A stretch of 64,000 nt of DNA from SIG440 sp045631525 (GTDB taxonomy: Bacteria; Bacillota; Clostridia; Monoglobales; Monoglobaceae), in contig JAZQUY010000021.1 in the NCBI GenBank assembly GCA_045631525.1, positions 9,862 to 73,861 on the forward strand, read 5' to 3'. This document shows positions 57,383-64,000 of this stretch, piece after piece (positions within the stretch are counted from its first letter, which is position 1; each line of letters opens with the position of its first letter). Position numbers and translations under genes: made by a program. The notes below the pieces were generated by a model. It made no database searches. It saw only the letters and a list, made by a program, of their open reading frames with translations, and had not been told where the DNA came from.

Positions 57383-58047
57383 TGTAACACCTTCTCACTT
57401 TCATTTTGGGGCGTTAATTGCATATGGGCCCTTTCTATATGAAGACTGACGGGTTGTTGCTCACCCTGACCAATTCCCTCCCGTTTTAAAACTTTTAAAA
57501 CAGTCCAAAACAGAATTTTCACGTCAAGAAAAAAGGATAAGTTGTCTACATACCAGACATCATATGCAAACTTCTCCTCCCAGGAAAGATTGTTGCGCCC
57601 CTTACATTGAGCAAGACCGGTTAGTCCGGGAGAGACTTCGTGGCGACGTCTTTCTTCAGGAGTATAATAGTCAAGATATTTTACGGTCAAAGGTCTTGGC
57701 CCGATAATGGAAATATTCCCTGTCAAGATGTTAAGCAATGATGGAAGCTCGTCGATAGAAAGCGCCCTGATGAAACGACCGTATTTGTTAAGCCTCACGT
57801 TGTTGGGCAAAAGCTTGCCGGTTTCGTCTTTGGCGTTGGACATAGACCGAAATTTAATCAAATTGATTATTCGTTCAGTTCCGGTTCTGGGGTCAACTTT
57901 CCCCGGTCGCTTTTGAATGTAAAAGGGATTTCCTTTCATTGCAATTGCCCCGGTCAAAGTGAAAAGCAACAGAAAGGGAAAAAGAACAATCAAAGCAAAC
58001 AGTGAAAGGCTGATATCCAGCGCCCTTTTGATAAACTTAGCATACAT
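57379..58047 (-). CDS. Undecaprenyl-phosphate sugar phosphotransferase (initiating glycosyltransferase)
   Basis: A 222-residue bacterial sugar transferase of the WcaJ/PglC/EpsL type that moves a sugar-1-phosphate from a nucleotide sugar to undecaprenyl phosphate, starting repeat-unit synthesis. One N-terminal membrane segment (RALDISLSLFALIVLFPFLLLFTLTGAIA), then IKFRSM, the catalytic DELPSLLNILTGNISIIGPRPL and VSPGLTGLAQCKGRNNLSWEEK. PglC-like minimal length, lacking the extra membrane domain of WbaP. A terminal tail of about 20 residues (IERAHMQLTPQ) is unusual. It lies centrally in the leftward operon. Confidence 0.93.
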   Translation of the reverse strand: MYAKFIKRALDISLSLFALIVLFPFLLLFTLTGAIAMKGNPFYIQKRPGKVDPRTGTERIINLIKFRSMSNAKDETGKLLPNNVRLNKYGRFIRALSIDELPSLLNILTGNISIIGPRPLTVKYLDYYTPEERRRHEVSPGLTGLAQCKGRNNLSWEEKFAYDVWYVDNLSFFLDVKILFWTVLKVLKREGIGQGEQQPVSLHIERAHMQLTPQNESEKVLQ

Positions 58048-58071
58048 TATGTATATATCTCCTTTAAATAT

Positions 58072-59130
58072 TTATTTTGCTCGATACAAAGGAAAAAACT
58101 TTGAGTCTTTTTCAAAAGCAGAGTCTTCCATCCGGTATTTAACCAATTTTTCATAGATGTCAGTATCAAAAATTTTTTTGCCAATACAAAAAGTAGATTC
58201 CTGGTTGCGGTTAAAGGCTTTTTTGAATTTGTAAAGGCTGTCCTCGCCTGAACCAACACCGCCGCCCAAATGAAGTGTTTTGTAGCCGTTTTTTGATGCC
58301 CAAATGGCAGCTTCATACAAAAGCAGATTGGTGGGCGCAAGGGATGAGAATTTTCTTTCTGAACCTGAGAGATGATAATGCATTTGGCCATTACAGAATA
58401 AAAATATTGAAATTGCAGCAATTTCATGGTCTTTCATGGAATAAAACCATAATGCATTGTGTTTTAAATCTTCACAGATGGATTCATAAAAATTGTTATC
58501 AAAGTAGTAATAGTCGCTGGCGGAATCTTTGTCCATTGTTTGATTATATATCCGCATAAACTGTTCGATGATTTTGGGGTCTCTTCCCCAAAATACTTTA
58601 AGGCCCTCCTTTCGTGCCTTTCGTATCATATTTCGGTTTTTGCTGGTCAGATTTTGCCAGATAATTTCTGAATCAGTCGTATCCATAAACACTGTGTTCC
58701 CCATAGAAACAACGTCATAAATATCACCGAGACTGTTTCCGTTTTCAAGCATAGGATGAAATCTTACAAATTCAGAAACTATATTTTCTTCTTTGCAAAA
58801 TTGTTCATATTCTTTTTTTAGTTGCGAGATATTCTTTCCCTCTACAATAAAGCCACCGTAGCCGTAGGGCGTGGCAATATCAAAAACTTCATTTTTTTGA
58901 AGATATTTCGAAAAAGGCGAAAAATCACTAATATCCCGTTTCATAACAACATTTATTGCCCGTGTTTTTTCCAAAGAGTCATTTTCAAAATAGATAAGCA
59001 TAGCCCGACCATCGCCGTTGAGTTCAAAGGCTTTCACATACCCTGACAGATAATATGCATCGTGCATTGAAAAGGAGGTAACGATTTCGTCCCACTTTTC
59101 GTGTTCATCAGTAAAATATGTTTTTATCAT
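58072..59130 (-). CDS. FemAB-like/GNAT aminoacyl- or acyltransferase
   Basis: A 352-residue protein with two GNAT-like folds, as in FemABX peptidoglycan-bridge enzymes and the BioF2-type acetyltransferases of polysaccharide loci. Visible: ATPYGYGGFIVEG, FVRFHPML, LTSKNRNMIRKARKEGLKVFW (acceptor-side arm), and a C-terminal lobe ending in GYKTLHLGGGVGSGEDSLYKFKKAFNR, matching LHLGGG..LYxFKxxF seen in the family. It starts 3 bp after the PLP-fold gene upstream. Whether it uses acyl-CoA or aminoacyl-tRNA is not decidable; with two ATP-grasp genes next to it an amino acid-modified sugar is plausible. Confidence 0.82.
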   Translation of the reverse strand: MIKTYFTDEHEKWDEIVTSFSMHDAYYLSGYVKAFELNGDGRAMLIYFENDSLEKTRAINVVMKRDISDFSPFSKYLQKNEVFDIATPYGYGGFIVEGKNISQLKKEYEQFCKEENIVSEFVRFHPMLENGNSLGDIYDVVSMGNTVFMDTTDSEIIWQNLTSKNRNMIRKARKEGLKVFWGRDPKIIEQFMRIYNQTMDKDSASDYYYFDNNFYESICEDLKHNALWFYSMKDHEIAAISIFLFCNGQMHYHLSGSERKFSSLAPTNLLLYEAAIWASKNGYKTLHLGGGVGSGEDSLYKFKKAFNRNQESTFCIGKKIFDTDIYEKLVKYRMEDSAFEKDSKFFPLYRAK

Positions 59131-59133
59131 AAG

Positions 59134-60177
59134 CTATACCTCAAAAAAACTTTTAATACTTTTTGCAAAGCGCATCATATCTTTATGGTCATATCTCTGG
59201 TCACATACAAAGGATAACTGTGAGAGATAGATGCTCCTTCCTTTTTCGCTAATGCCGTCGTGAAATGGAGAAAGCGGCCAATGCACAGGGCAATATATTT
59301 GTTGGGATATAAGGTGATGCCTCAAAGCGTCACGCTTGTTGCTGTCTATCAATACCGGGACGCACAAAGGGGTGTCATCAGGCCCAAGCTCATCAAAAAT
59401 TGGTGTGATTTCTTTTATTCCGGAAATCTCAGTCATCAATGTTTTGGCGTTATTCCGGCGTTTGGATTTTATCAGGTTTTTATCAAGTGACAAAAATGCA
59501 CTTATGCTCTCGGCAGAGGGTTGAAAGTCAAGATAGTTGTCTTCCAACAGGGCTTCTGCCGCTGAAAAATTTTCCAAAAAACGCGCTTTGTTGCCTTTTG
59601 ATGTTTGTATGTATAAAAGCTTTTCTTCCTGAGCCTCTTTGCGCAGAGCTTCATATTTTTTATGGAACAAGGGTTTTTGATGTGAAAGAAATTTACCCGT
59701 TGTCTTTTTTGCTATAGCAAGTCCGGTAAACCCTGTCCATTTTCTGAAACTTGTAAAGCTGTAATCCGCCAAATCGGGTATGTTTGCGTTGTCGTCGTTT
59801 GCCAGCCAGGAATGAGTCGTATCTTCAATAATAATGCAGCCACTGTTTTTTATTGCTTCAATGTTTGGCATATTTTGTTTTTCGTAACCGAAATATTTTA
59901 TATAAAAGAAAATATCATCGGAGCAAACATGAGGAGAAGTGGATTTTAAAATGCCATTTTCAAAGTATACGTCATAAAAAAACACAGGTATTTTATTTCT
60001 AACAAAAGGCTCAACCATCGTGTGACAACAAAAAGACGGCATATGAACCGCGCAGATTTCACGCTCTGTCAAAATGTCGCCAATAATAAAGTCCAGTGCC
60101 GTTCTTCCGGAAAGAAAAAATCTTATATCAAATTGTTGGGATTCAATGGTCCAAAATTCGCTGCCAATCTCTGCCAT
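59134..60177 (-). CDS. PLP-dependent aminotransferase-like protein (DegT-fold, divergent)
   Basis: A 347-residue fold-type I PLP protein. Signs: FFLSGRTALDFIIGDIL near the N-terminus, GCIIIEDTTHSWL where the PLP-ring Asp lies in a D-T/A-x-H motif, and SFTSFRKWTGFTG, in which the Lys of RKW is the probable Schiff-base lysine. C-terminal YCPVHWPLSPFH resembles DegT enzymes. It is less like classical DegT than the enzyme encoded on the + strand at 60.4 kb. The ORF extends five codons upstream to 60192, but the ATG at 60177 has a GTGAGG site at the right distance. First gene of the leftward operon; substrate unknown. Confidence 0.78.
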   Translation of the reverse strand: MAEIGSEFWTIESQQFDIRFFLSGRTALDFIIGDILTEREICAVHMPSFCCHTMVEPFVRNKIPVFFYDVYFENGILKSTSPHVCSDDIFFYIKYFGYEKQNMPNIEAIKNSGCIIIEDTTHSWLANDDNANIPDLADYSFTSFRKWTGFTGLAIAKKTTGKFLSHQKPLFHKKYEALRKEAQEEKLLYIQTSKGNKARFLENFSAAEALLEDNYLDFQPSAESISAFLSLDKNLIKSKRRNNAKTLMTEISGIKEITPIFDELGPDDTPLCVPVLIDSNKRDALRHHLISQQIYCPVHWPLSPFHDGISEKGRSIYLSQLSFVCDQRYDHKDMMRFAKSIKSFFEV

Positions 60178-60210
60178 ATATACCTCACTCATTTTTTTAT
60201 TCTAATTTAA

Positions 60211-60239
60211 AGCATAACACAAAAAACAAAATTAGTAAA
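60211..60239 (-). promoter_or_regulatory. Promoter of the leftward glycan operon
   Basis: Reverse-strand TTTACT (60234-60239) and TATGCT (60211-60216) with a 17-bp spacer, 33 bp before the ATG. The element TTATGCTTTA occurs twice in this stretch, 26-28 bp apart, possibly a regulatory direct repeat. Confidence 0.5.
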
Positions 60240-60285
60240 GCATAATTTATAAAAACTTTACCAAAAAAACGCAGTCTTTTTTGTG

Positions 60286-60314
60286 TTGACGAAAAAATAA
60301 AAGTATAGTATAAT
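60286..60314 (+). promoter_or_regulatory. Promoter of the rightward glycan operon
   Basis: TTGACG at 60286-60291 and TATAAT at 60309-60314, spacer 17 bp, 53 bp before the ATG at 60368. Confidence 0.85.
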
Positions 60315-60367
60315 TAATCTATATGTATTTTGTCGACCGCAAAAGAGCAAAAGGAGAAATTGAAAAC

Positions 60368-61495
60368 ATGGGTTATACAGAAAGAATATGGCTTTCAACT
60401 CCTACCACACACACAGAAGAGCAGAAATTTATAAAGGAAGCCTTTGATACAAACTGGGTAGCGCCTCTTGGCAAAAATGTTAACGAGTTTGAAAATGAAA
60501 TAGCAGAATATACAGGGTGTGGTTATGCTGCTGCAATGACTGCGGGAACACATGCCCTTCATATGGCGGTGAAAATGGCAGGGGTTAAAGATGGAGACAT
60601 CGTTCTTTGCTCCGACCTTACCTTTGCTGCAACTGTTAATCCTGTTACGTATGAAAACGGAGTTCAGGTTTTTGTTGAGTCCGAGCGTGACACATGGAAT
60701 ATGGACCCTCGTGCCCTTGAACTTGCTCTTGAAAAATATAAGGGAAGAGTTAAAGCGGTTATGCTTGTTCACCTTTACGGAACACCGGCAAAGCTTGATG
60801 AGATTATGACTCTTTGTGAAAAGTATAATGTGCCGCTGATTGAAGATGCGGCAGAATCTCTGGGGGCTACATACAAGGGAAGACAAACCGGTTCCTTTGG
60901 AAAATACAGCGCCATAAGCTTTAATGGGAACAAGATTATTACATCGTCAGGCGGCGGGATGTTCTTGTCCTGCGACGAAGAAGCTGTGAAAAAGGTGCGT
61001 TTTTATTCGACTCAGGCTCGTGATGCTGCACCGCACTATCAGCATAGTGAAATTGGATATAATTATCGTATGAGCAATATAGTGGCAGGGGTTGGCAGAG
61101 GTCAGCTTATTCACCTGGACGAGCACATTGCTCTTAAAAAGAAGATTTACAATACATACAAGCGTGAATTCAGTGGACTTCCCGTGAAGATGAATCCCTA
61201 CCTTGAATACACCGAGCCAAATTTCTGGCTTAGTTGTTTTACTATTGATGAAGATGCAATGGGAATGGTTGACCCCGAAAAGATTCGGCTCAGGCTTGAG
61301 GAAGAAAACATTGAATCAAGACCAATCTGGAAGCCTATGCATATGCAGCCTGTGTATGCTGCCCGTGATTTTGTTTCTTGTGGTGATTTGGTGGGCGAAG
61401 ATTTGTTCAGACGTGGACTTTGTTTGCCCTCTGACATCAAAATGACTGAGGAACAGCAGCTTCGGGTTATTGAAATTATCAAGAATCTTTTTTAA
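60368..61495 (+). CDS. DegT/DnrJ/EryC1/StrS family sugar aminotransferase
   Basis: A 375-residue PLP enzyme of the nucleotide-sugar aminotransferase family (PglE/EpsN-like) that aminates a 4-keto sugar. Conserved segments: WVAPLGKNVNEFENEIAEYTG, TAGTHALHMAV, LIEDAAESLGATY (PLP-ring Asp), SFNGNKIITSSGGGM with the Schiff-base Lys, NYRMSNIVAGVGRGQL and RPIWKPMHMQPVY. WLSTPTTHTEEQKFIKEAF as start and the RPIWKPMHMQ motif fit enzymes making UDP-4-amino-4,6-dideoxy sugars of the bacillosamine type. The ATG at 60368 follows AAAAGGAG. A glycosyltransferase follows at 24 bp. Confidence 0.93.
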   Translation: MGYTERIWLSTPTTHTEEQKFIKEAFDTNWVAPLGKNVNEFENEIAEYTGCGYAAAMTAGTHALHMAVKMAGVKDGDIVLCSDLTFAATVNPVTYENGVQVFVESERDTWNMDPRALELALEKYKGRVKAVMLVHLYGTPAKLDEIMTLCEKYNVPLIEDAAESLGATYKGRQTGSFGKYSAISFNGNKIITSSGGGMFLSCDEEAVKKVRFYSTQARDAAPHYQHSEIGYNYRMSNIVAGVGRGQLIHLDEHIALKKKIYNTYKREFSGLPVKMNPYLEYTEPNFWLSCFTIDEDAMGMVDPEKIRLRLEEENIESRPIWKPMHMQPVYAARDFVSCGDLVGEDLFRRGLCLPSDIKMTEEQQLRVIEIIKNLF

Positions 61496-61519
61496 GGTTA
61501 TTCAAAGGTGTGTGAAGAA

Positions 61520-62629
61520 ATGAAAAAGGTTTTGTTTGTGGCATCGATAATGGGACACTTCAAGGCATTCCATATGCCGTATATTGAATATTTCAAGGAA
61601 AAAGGCTATCAGGTTGAGGCTGCCGCCAAACCAAAAGAAGGTCTGACTGTTTGCGAGATACAGCATAATATTGATTTTGAAAGGCAGCCGCTTAAGCTGA
61701 AGAATATTTCAGCGTATAAAAAGCTTATAAAGATTATAAGAAGCGGCAACTATGAAATAATACACTGCCATACTCCTGTTGCAGCGATGATGACAAGGCT
61801 TGCGGCACAAAAGGAGCGAAAGGCGGGAACAAGAGTGATTTATACTGCCCATGGCTTTCACTTTTTTAAGGGTGCACCCCTTAAGAACTGGCTTATGTAC
61901 TTTCCTATTGAATGGATTTGTTCATTTTTGACAGATGACCTTATTACCATAAACCGTGAGGATTTTGCTTTTGCAAAAAAACACTTACACGCAAAAAGAA
62001 CACACTATATTCCCGGCGTTGGGGTAAATATTGACAAGTTTAAAAATATTGAGGTCGACCGCGAAAAAAAGCGTGAGGAGTTGGGAATACCCAAAGACAG
62101 CATAGCGGTTTTGTCGGTAGGTGAGCTTAATGATAATAAGAATCATGAAACAGTTCTTCGTGCTATTGCGTCTCTTGACCGAAAGGATATTGTATATGTT
62201 ATATGCGGCAAGGGAGGAAAGAAAGAATATCTTGAAAATCTTGCAAAGGAACTTGGAATGGAAGGCCGACTTGTTTTGGCAGGCTTTCGCACAGATGTTC
62301 ACGAAATATATAAGTGCTGTGATATATTTGCCTTTCCGTCAAAGCGTGAGGGGCTTCCTGTTTCTGTTATGGAAGCTATGGCAGCAGGGCTGCCTTGTGT
62401 TGTGTCTGATATTCGTGGAAATTGCGATTTGGTTCAAAATGACGTTAATGGTTATTTTTGTGAAACTCTGAACATAATGGATTTTGCTGAAAAAATAAAA
62501 TTTCTTGCAGATAGTTCTTTAATTCGGGAAAATTTCGCAGAAAAGGGAGAACAATTAATAACTAAATTTAGTATTACCAATGTAAAATATGAAATGGATC
62601 AGATATATTCTTATCAAAAGGCAATGTGA
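61520..62629 (+). CDS. Family-4 glycosyltransferase (EpsD/PglA-like)
   Basis: A 369-residue GT-B enzyme. N-terminal acceptor half: KKVLFVASIMGHFKAFHMPYIEYFKEKGYQV, IIHCHTPVAAMMTRLAA, IYTAHGFHFFKGAP. C-terminal donor half: VLSVGELNDNKNHETVLRAIASL, VICGKGGKKEYLENLAKELG and the GT4 EX7E-type motif PSKREGLPVSVMEAMAAGLPCVVSDIRGNCDLV. The similarity to Bacillus EpsD and Campylobacter PglA, and the aminotransferase just upstream, suggest transfer of an N-acetylhexosamine onto a diNAcBac-like lipid-linked sugar. The ATG at 61520 was chosen over a GTG at 61508. Confidence 0.92.
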   Translation: MKKVLFVASIMGHFKAFHMPYIEYFKEKGYQVEAAAKPKEGLTVCEIQHNIDFERQPLKLKNISAYKKLIKIIRSGNYEIIHCHTPVAAMMTRLAAQKERKAGTRVIYTAHGFHFFKGAPLKNWLMYFPIEWICSFLTDDLITINREDFAFAKKHLHAKRTHYIPGVGVNIDKFKNIEVDREKKREELGIPKDSIAVLSVGELNDNKNHETVLRAIASLDRKDIVYVICGKGGKKEYLENLAKELGMEGRLVLAGFRTDVHEIYKCCDIFAFPSKREGLPVSVMEAMAAGLPCVVSDIRGNCDLVQNDVNGYFCETLNIMDFAEKIKFLADSSLIRENFAEKGEQLITKFSITNVKYEMDQIYSYQKAM

Positions 62630-62655
62630 AATAAGAATAGAAAGGATTTTTTAAA

Positions 62656-63714
62656 ATGCAGAACAAACCACTTATAAGCATTGTTATACCGGTATACAAT
62701 GTAGAAAGCTTTTTGCCCAAGTGTCTTGATAGCATTTTGAGCCAGACTTATAGAAATATAGAAGTTGTTTGTGTCAACGACAACAGTACGGACACTTCTC
62801 TAAAAATACTTAACAAATATTCTCAAACTGATAATCGAATTAAAGTAATAAATCAAGAAAACCAAGGAGCATCGGTAGCGAGAAATACAGCCCTTGATAA
62901 TTGTACGGGTGATTATATAATGTTTGTTGATAGCGATGACTGGATTGAGGAAGATACTTGTGACATTGCGCTTGATAATATAAATAAGTATGATGCTGAC
63001 CTTGTACTGTGGGATTATGTCAGAGAATTTTCAAACACATCGCAGGCAAAAAACATTTTTAAAGAAAGCGTTGTTTTTGATGAGACTGATGTTAAAAACA
63101 AACTACATCGCCGAATGATAGGCCTTTTGGGTGAGGAATTAAAGACTCCTGAAAAAGCGGATGCCCTTTGTACAATTTGGGGAAAGCTCTATAAGGCAAA
63201 GCTTATACAGCAGGAAAAAATCAGGTTTTATGACATTAGAAAAATAGGTACATATGAAGATGGGTTGTTTAATCTTGATGTAATGAATAATGTTAAAAGA
63301 GCAGTTTATATTCCTAATACGTTGTATCATTATAGGAAAAATAATTCATCATCTATTACTCGAAAAGTTGATTTGAACTTCGAAAAAAAACGTGACCATC
63401 TATATGAATATATGAAAACATATATTGATGAAAATTATTGCGGAAAAGATTACAAAACTGCTTTGGATAATAGGATAGCTCTCGAAATTTTTGCCATAGG
63501 CTCAAATATTATGAGAAACAAAACTGGCAGGCTTTCTTTATTAAAAAAACTCTTGAATGAAGAAAAACATCGCAATGCTTGCAAACAACTTGATCTTAAA
63601 TATTTTCCCATACATTGGAAGGTGTTTTATGGTTGTGCAAAATATAACATTGCTATTGGCGTGTTTTTGCTGCTTTGGCTTATAAAAATACTGAAAAAAA
63701 GGATGGTAAAGTAA
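62656..63714 (+). CDS. Family-2 glycosyltransferase (EpsJ-like)
   Basis: A 352-residue GT-A enzyme: LISIVIPVYNVESFLPKCLDSILSQTYRNIEVVCVNDNSTDTSLKIL at the N-terminus, the metal-binding VDSDDWIEEDT and later the GTYEDGLFNLDVMNN acceptor-site motif. A hydrophobic C-terminal segment (YNIAIGVFLLLWLIKIL) followed by KKRMVK suggests membrane association. Typical of EPS/O-antigen-like clusters (compare EpsJ, family GT2). It lies 26 bp after the GT4 gene and is followed with 1 bp spacing by another GT2 gene. Confidence 0.92.
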   Translation: MQNKPLISIVIPVYNVESFLPKCLDSILSQTYRNIEVVCVNDNSTDTSLKILNKYSQTDNRIKVINQENQGASVARNTALDNCTGDYIMFVDSDDWIEEDTCDIALDNINKYDADLVLWDYVREFSNTSQAKNIFKESVVFDETDVKNKLHRRMIGLLGEELKTPEKADALCTIWGKLYKAKLIQQEKIRFYDIRKIGTYEDGLFNLDVMNNVKRAVYIPNTLYHYRKNNSSSITRKVDLNFEKKRDHLYEYMKTYIDENYCGKDYKTALDNRIALEIFAIGSNIMRNKTGRLSLLKKLLNEEKHRNACKQLDLKYFPIHWKVFYGCAKYNIAIGVFLLLWLIKILKKRMVK

Positions 63715-63715
63715 A

Positions 63716-64000
63716 ATGAATCCAAAGGTTTCTGTAATTATGGGTATTTATAATGGCGAAAAGACTATGAAAAGAGCTATTGATTCCATTATAGAGCAAA
63801 CATTTACTGACTGGGAATTGATAATTTGTGATGACTGCTCCACCGATAATACATATAAAATTGCATCAGAGTATGCAGAAAAAGACAGCAGGATAAAGGC
63901 TATACAAAACGAGAAGAATATGCGCCTTGCATATTCACTCAATCACTGTCTTTCTGTTGCCAAAGGCGAATATATTGCTCGCATGGATGATGATGATATT
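63716..64000 (+). CDS. Family-2 glycosyltransferase, 3' truncated by the window end
   Basis: The first 95 codons of a GT-A enzyme: MNPKVSVIMGIYNGEKTMKRAIDSI, the DDCSTDNTYKIASEYAEKDSRI pattern and the metal motif ARMDDDDI at the edge. ATG at 63716, 1 bp after the preceding stop codon, so clearly part of the same transcript. EpsE-like N-termini of this form occur in Bacillus-type exopolysaccharide clusters. Confidence 0.93.
   Translation, partial: MNPKVSVIMGIYNGEKTMKRAIDSIIEQTFTDWELIICDDCSTDNTYKIASEYAEKDSRIKAIQNEKNMRLAYSLNHCLSVAKGEYIARMDDDDI

Noticed and set aside
1..64000. CRISPR arrays, insertion sequences, prophage genes
   Set aside because: No regularly spaced repeats, no DDE transposase and no phage structural genes were seen; the only recombinase is the one at 25.8 kb.

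Overview
The window looks like a chromosomal segment from a low-GC Gram-positive, most likely an anaerobic gut-type member of the Clostridia. Reasons: it encodes the Gram-positive replicase PolC; it has a dnaN-recF-remB-gyrB block and parA/parB with two perfect parS sites; it has QueH, RsmG, an IreB-family protein, an LtaS-type enzyme and a Clostridia-style 2[4Fe-4S] ferredoxin; and promoters follow the sigma-A form (TTGACA-N17-TATAAT) with AGGAGG-like ribosome sites. Species cannot be fixed from the sequence. No tRNA, rRNA, CRISPR array or prophage block was seen.

Layout. 1-8.8 kb (mostly +): ZIP metal transporter, XRE regulator, dCMP deaminase (-), tsaE-tsaB-DD-carboxypeptidase, queH, GNAT, tautomerase, then an sdpR-sdpI-CDF transporter operon with twin operators, and a ComF-like protein. 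8.8-9.8 kb (-): tmRNA and smpB. 9.9-17.7 kb (-): a surface-glycan block of a Wzt-like ABC ATPase, two large paralogous two-domain glycosyltransferases and a histidine kinase with no adjacent response regulator. 17.8-23.6 kb (-): DHFR, thymidylate synthase, gyrB, remB, recF, dnaN. 23.6-24.1 kb: an AT-rich, gene-free divergence zone carrying five TTATNAACA 9-mers, a candidate oriC without an adjacent dnaA. 24.1-25.5 kb (+): ferredoxin, rsmG, a secreted stalk-domain protein. 25.6-30.6 kb: a tyrosine recombinase gene bounded by a perfect 34-bp inverted repeat, followed by a large exported beta-helix-type protein, a translationally coupled 58-aa peptide, a four-helix membrane protein and a Cys-containing small protein. 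30.6-45.6 kb: phosphohexomutase (-), then rpiB, ispG-polC, tex, MATE pump, parS-parA-parB, a coiled-coil membrane protein and serS. 45.7-48.5 kb (-): a frameshifted epimerase gene, a tandem-AbrB regulator, fructose-bisphosphate aldolase. 48.7-52.2 kb (+): LtaS-like synthase, ireB, isochorismatase-family hydrolase, sfsA. 52.2-54.9 kb: TRAP-type permease with a small membrane partner, divergent from a LysR regulator. 55-64 kb: a divergent exopolysaccharide/glycan locus (two ATP-grasp proteins, sugar-phosphate transferase, FemAB-like transferase, PLP-fold protein; and on + an aminotransferase and three glycosyltransferases, the last cut by the window end).

How parts fit. Replication and segregation functions (dnaN, recF, gyrB, candidate oriC, parS-parABS, polC) cluster around 19-43 kb, with genes to the left of 23.6 kb running leftward and to the right mostly rightward, as expected at an origin. 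Two separate glycan loci and an LtaS-like enzyme point to a complex cell surface. The most striking feature is the recombinase inside a 34-bp inverted repeat directly upstream of a surface-protein operon. A leftward -35-like element sits just inside the left repeat, a terminator abuts the outside of that repeat, and no convincing promoter lies between the right repeat and the surface gene. This is the geometry of a self-encoded invertible switch, read here in what would be the OFF orientation.
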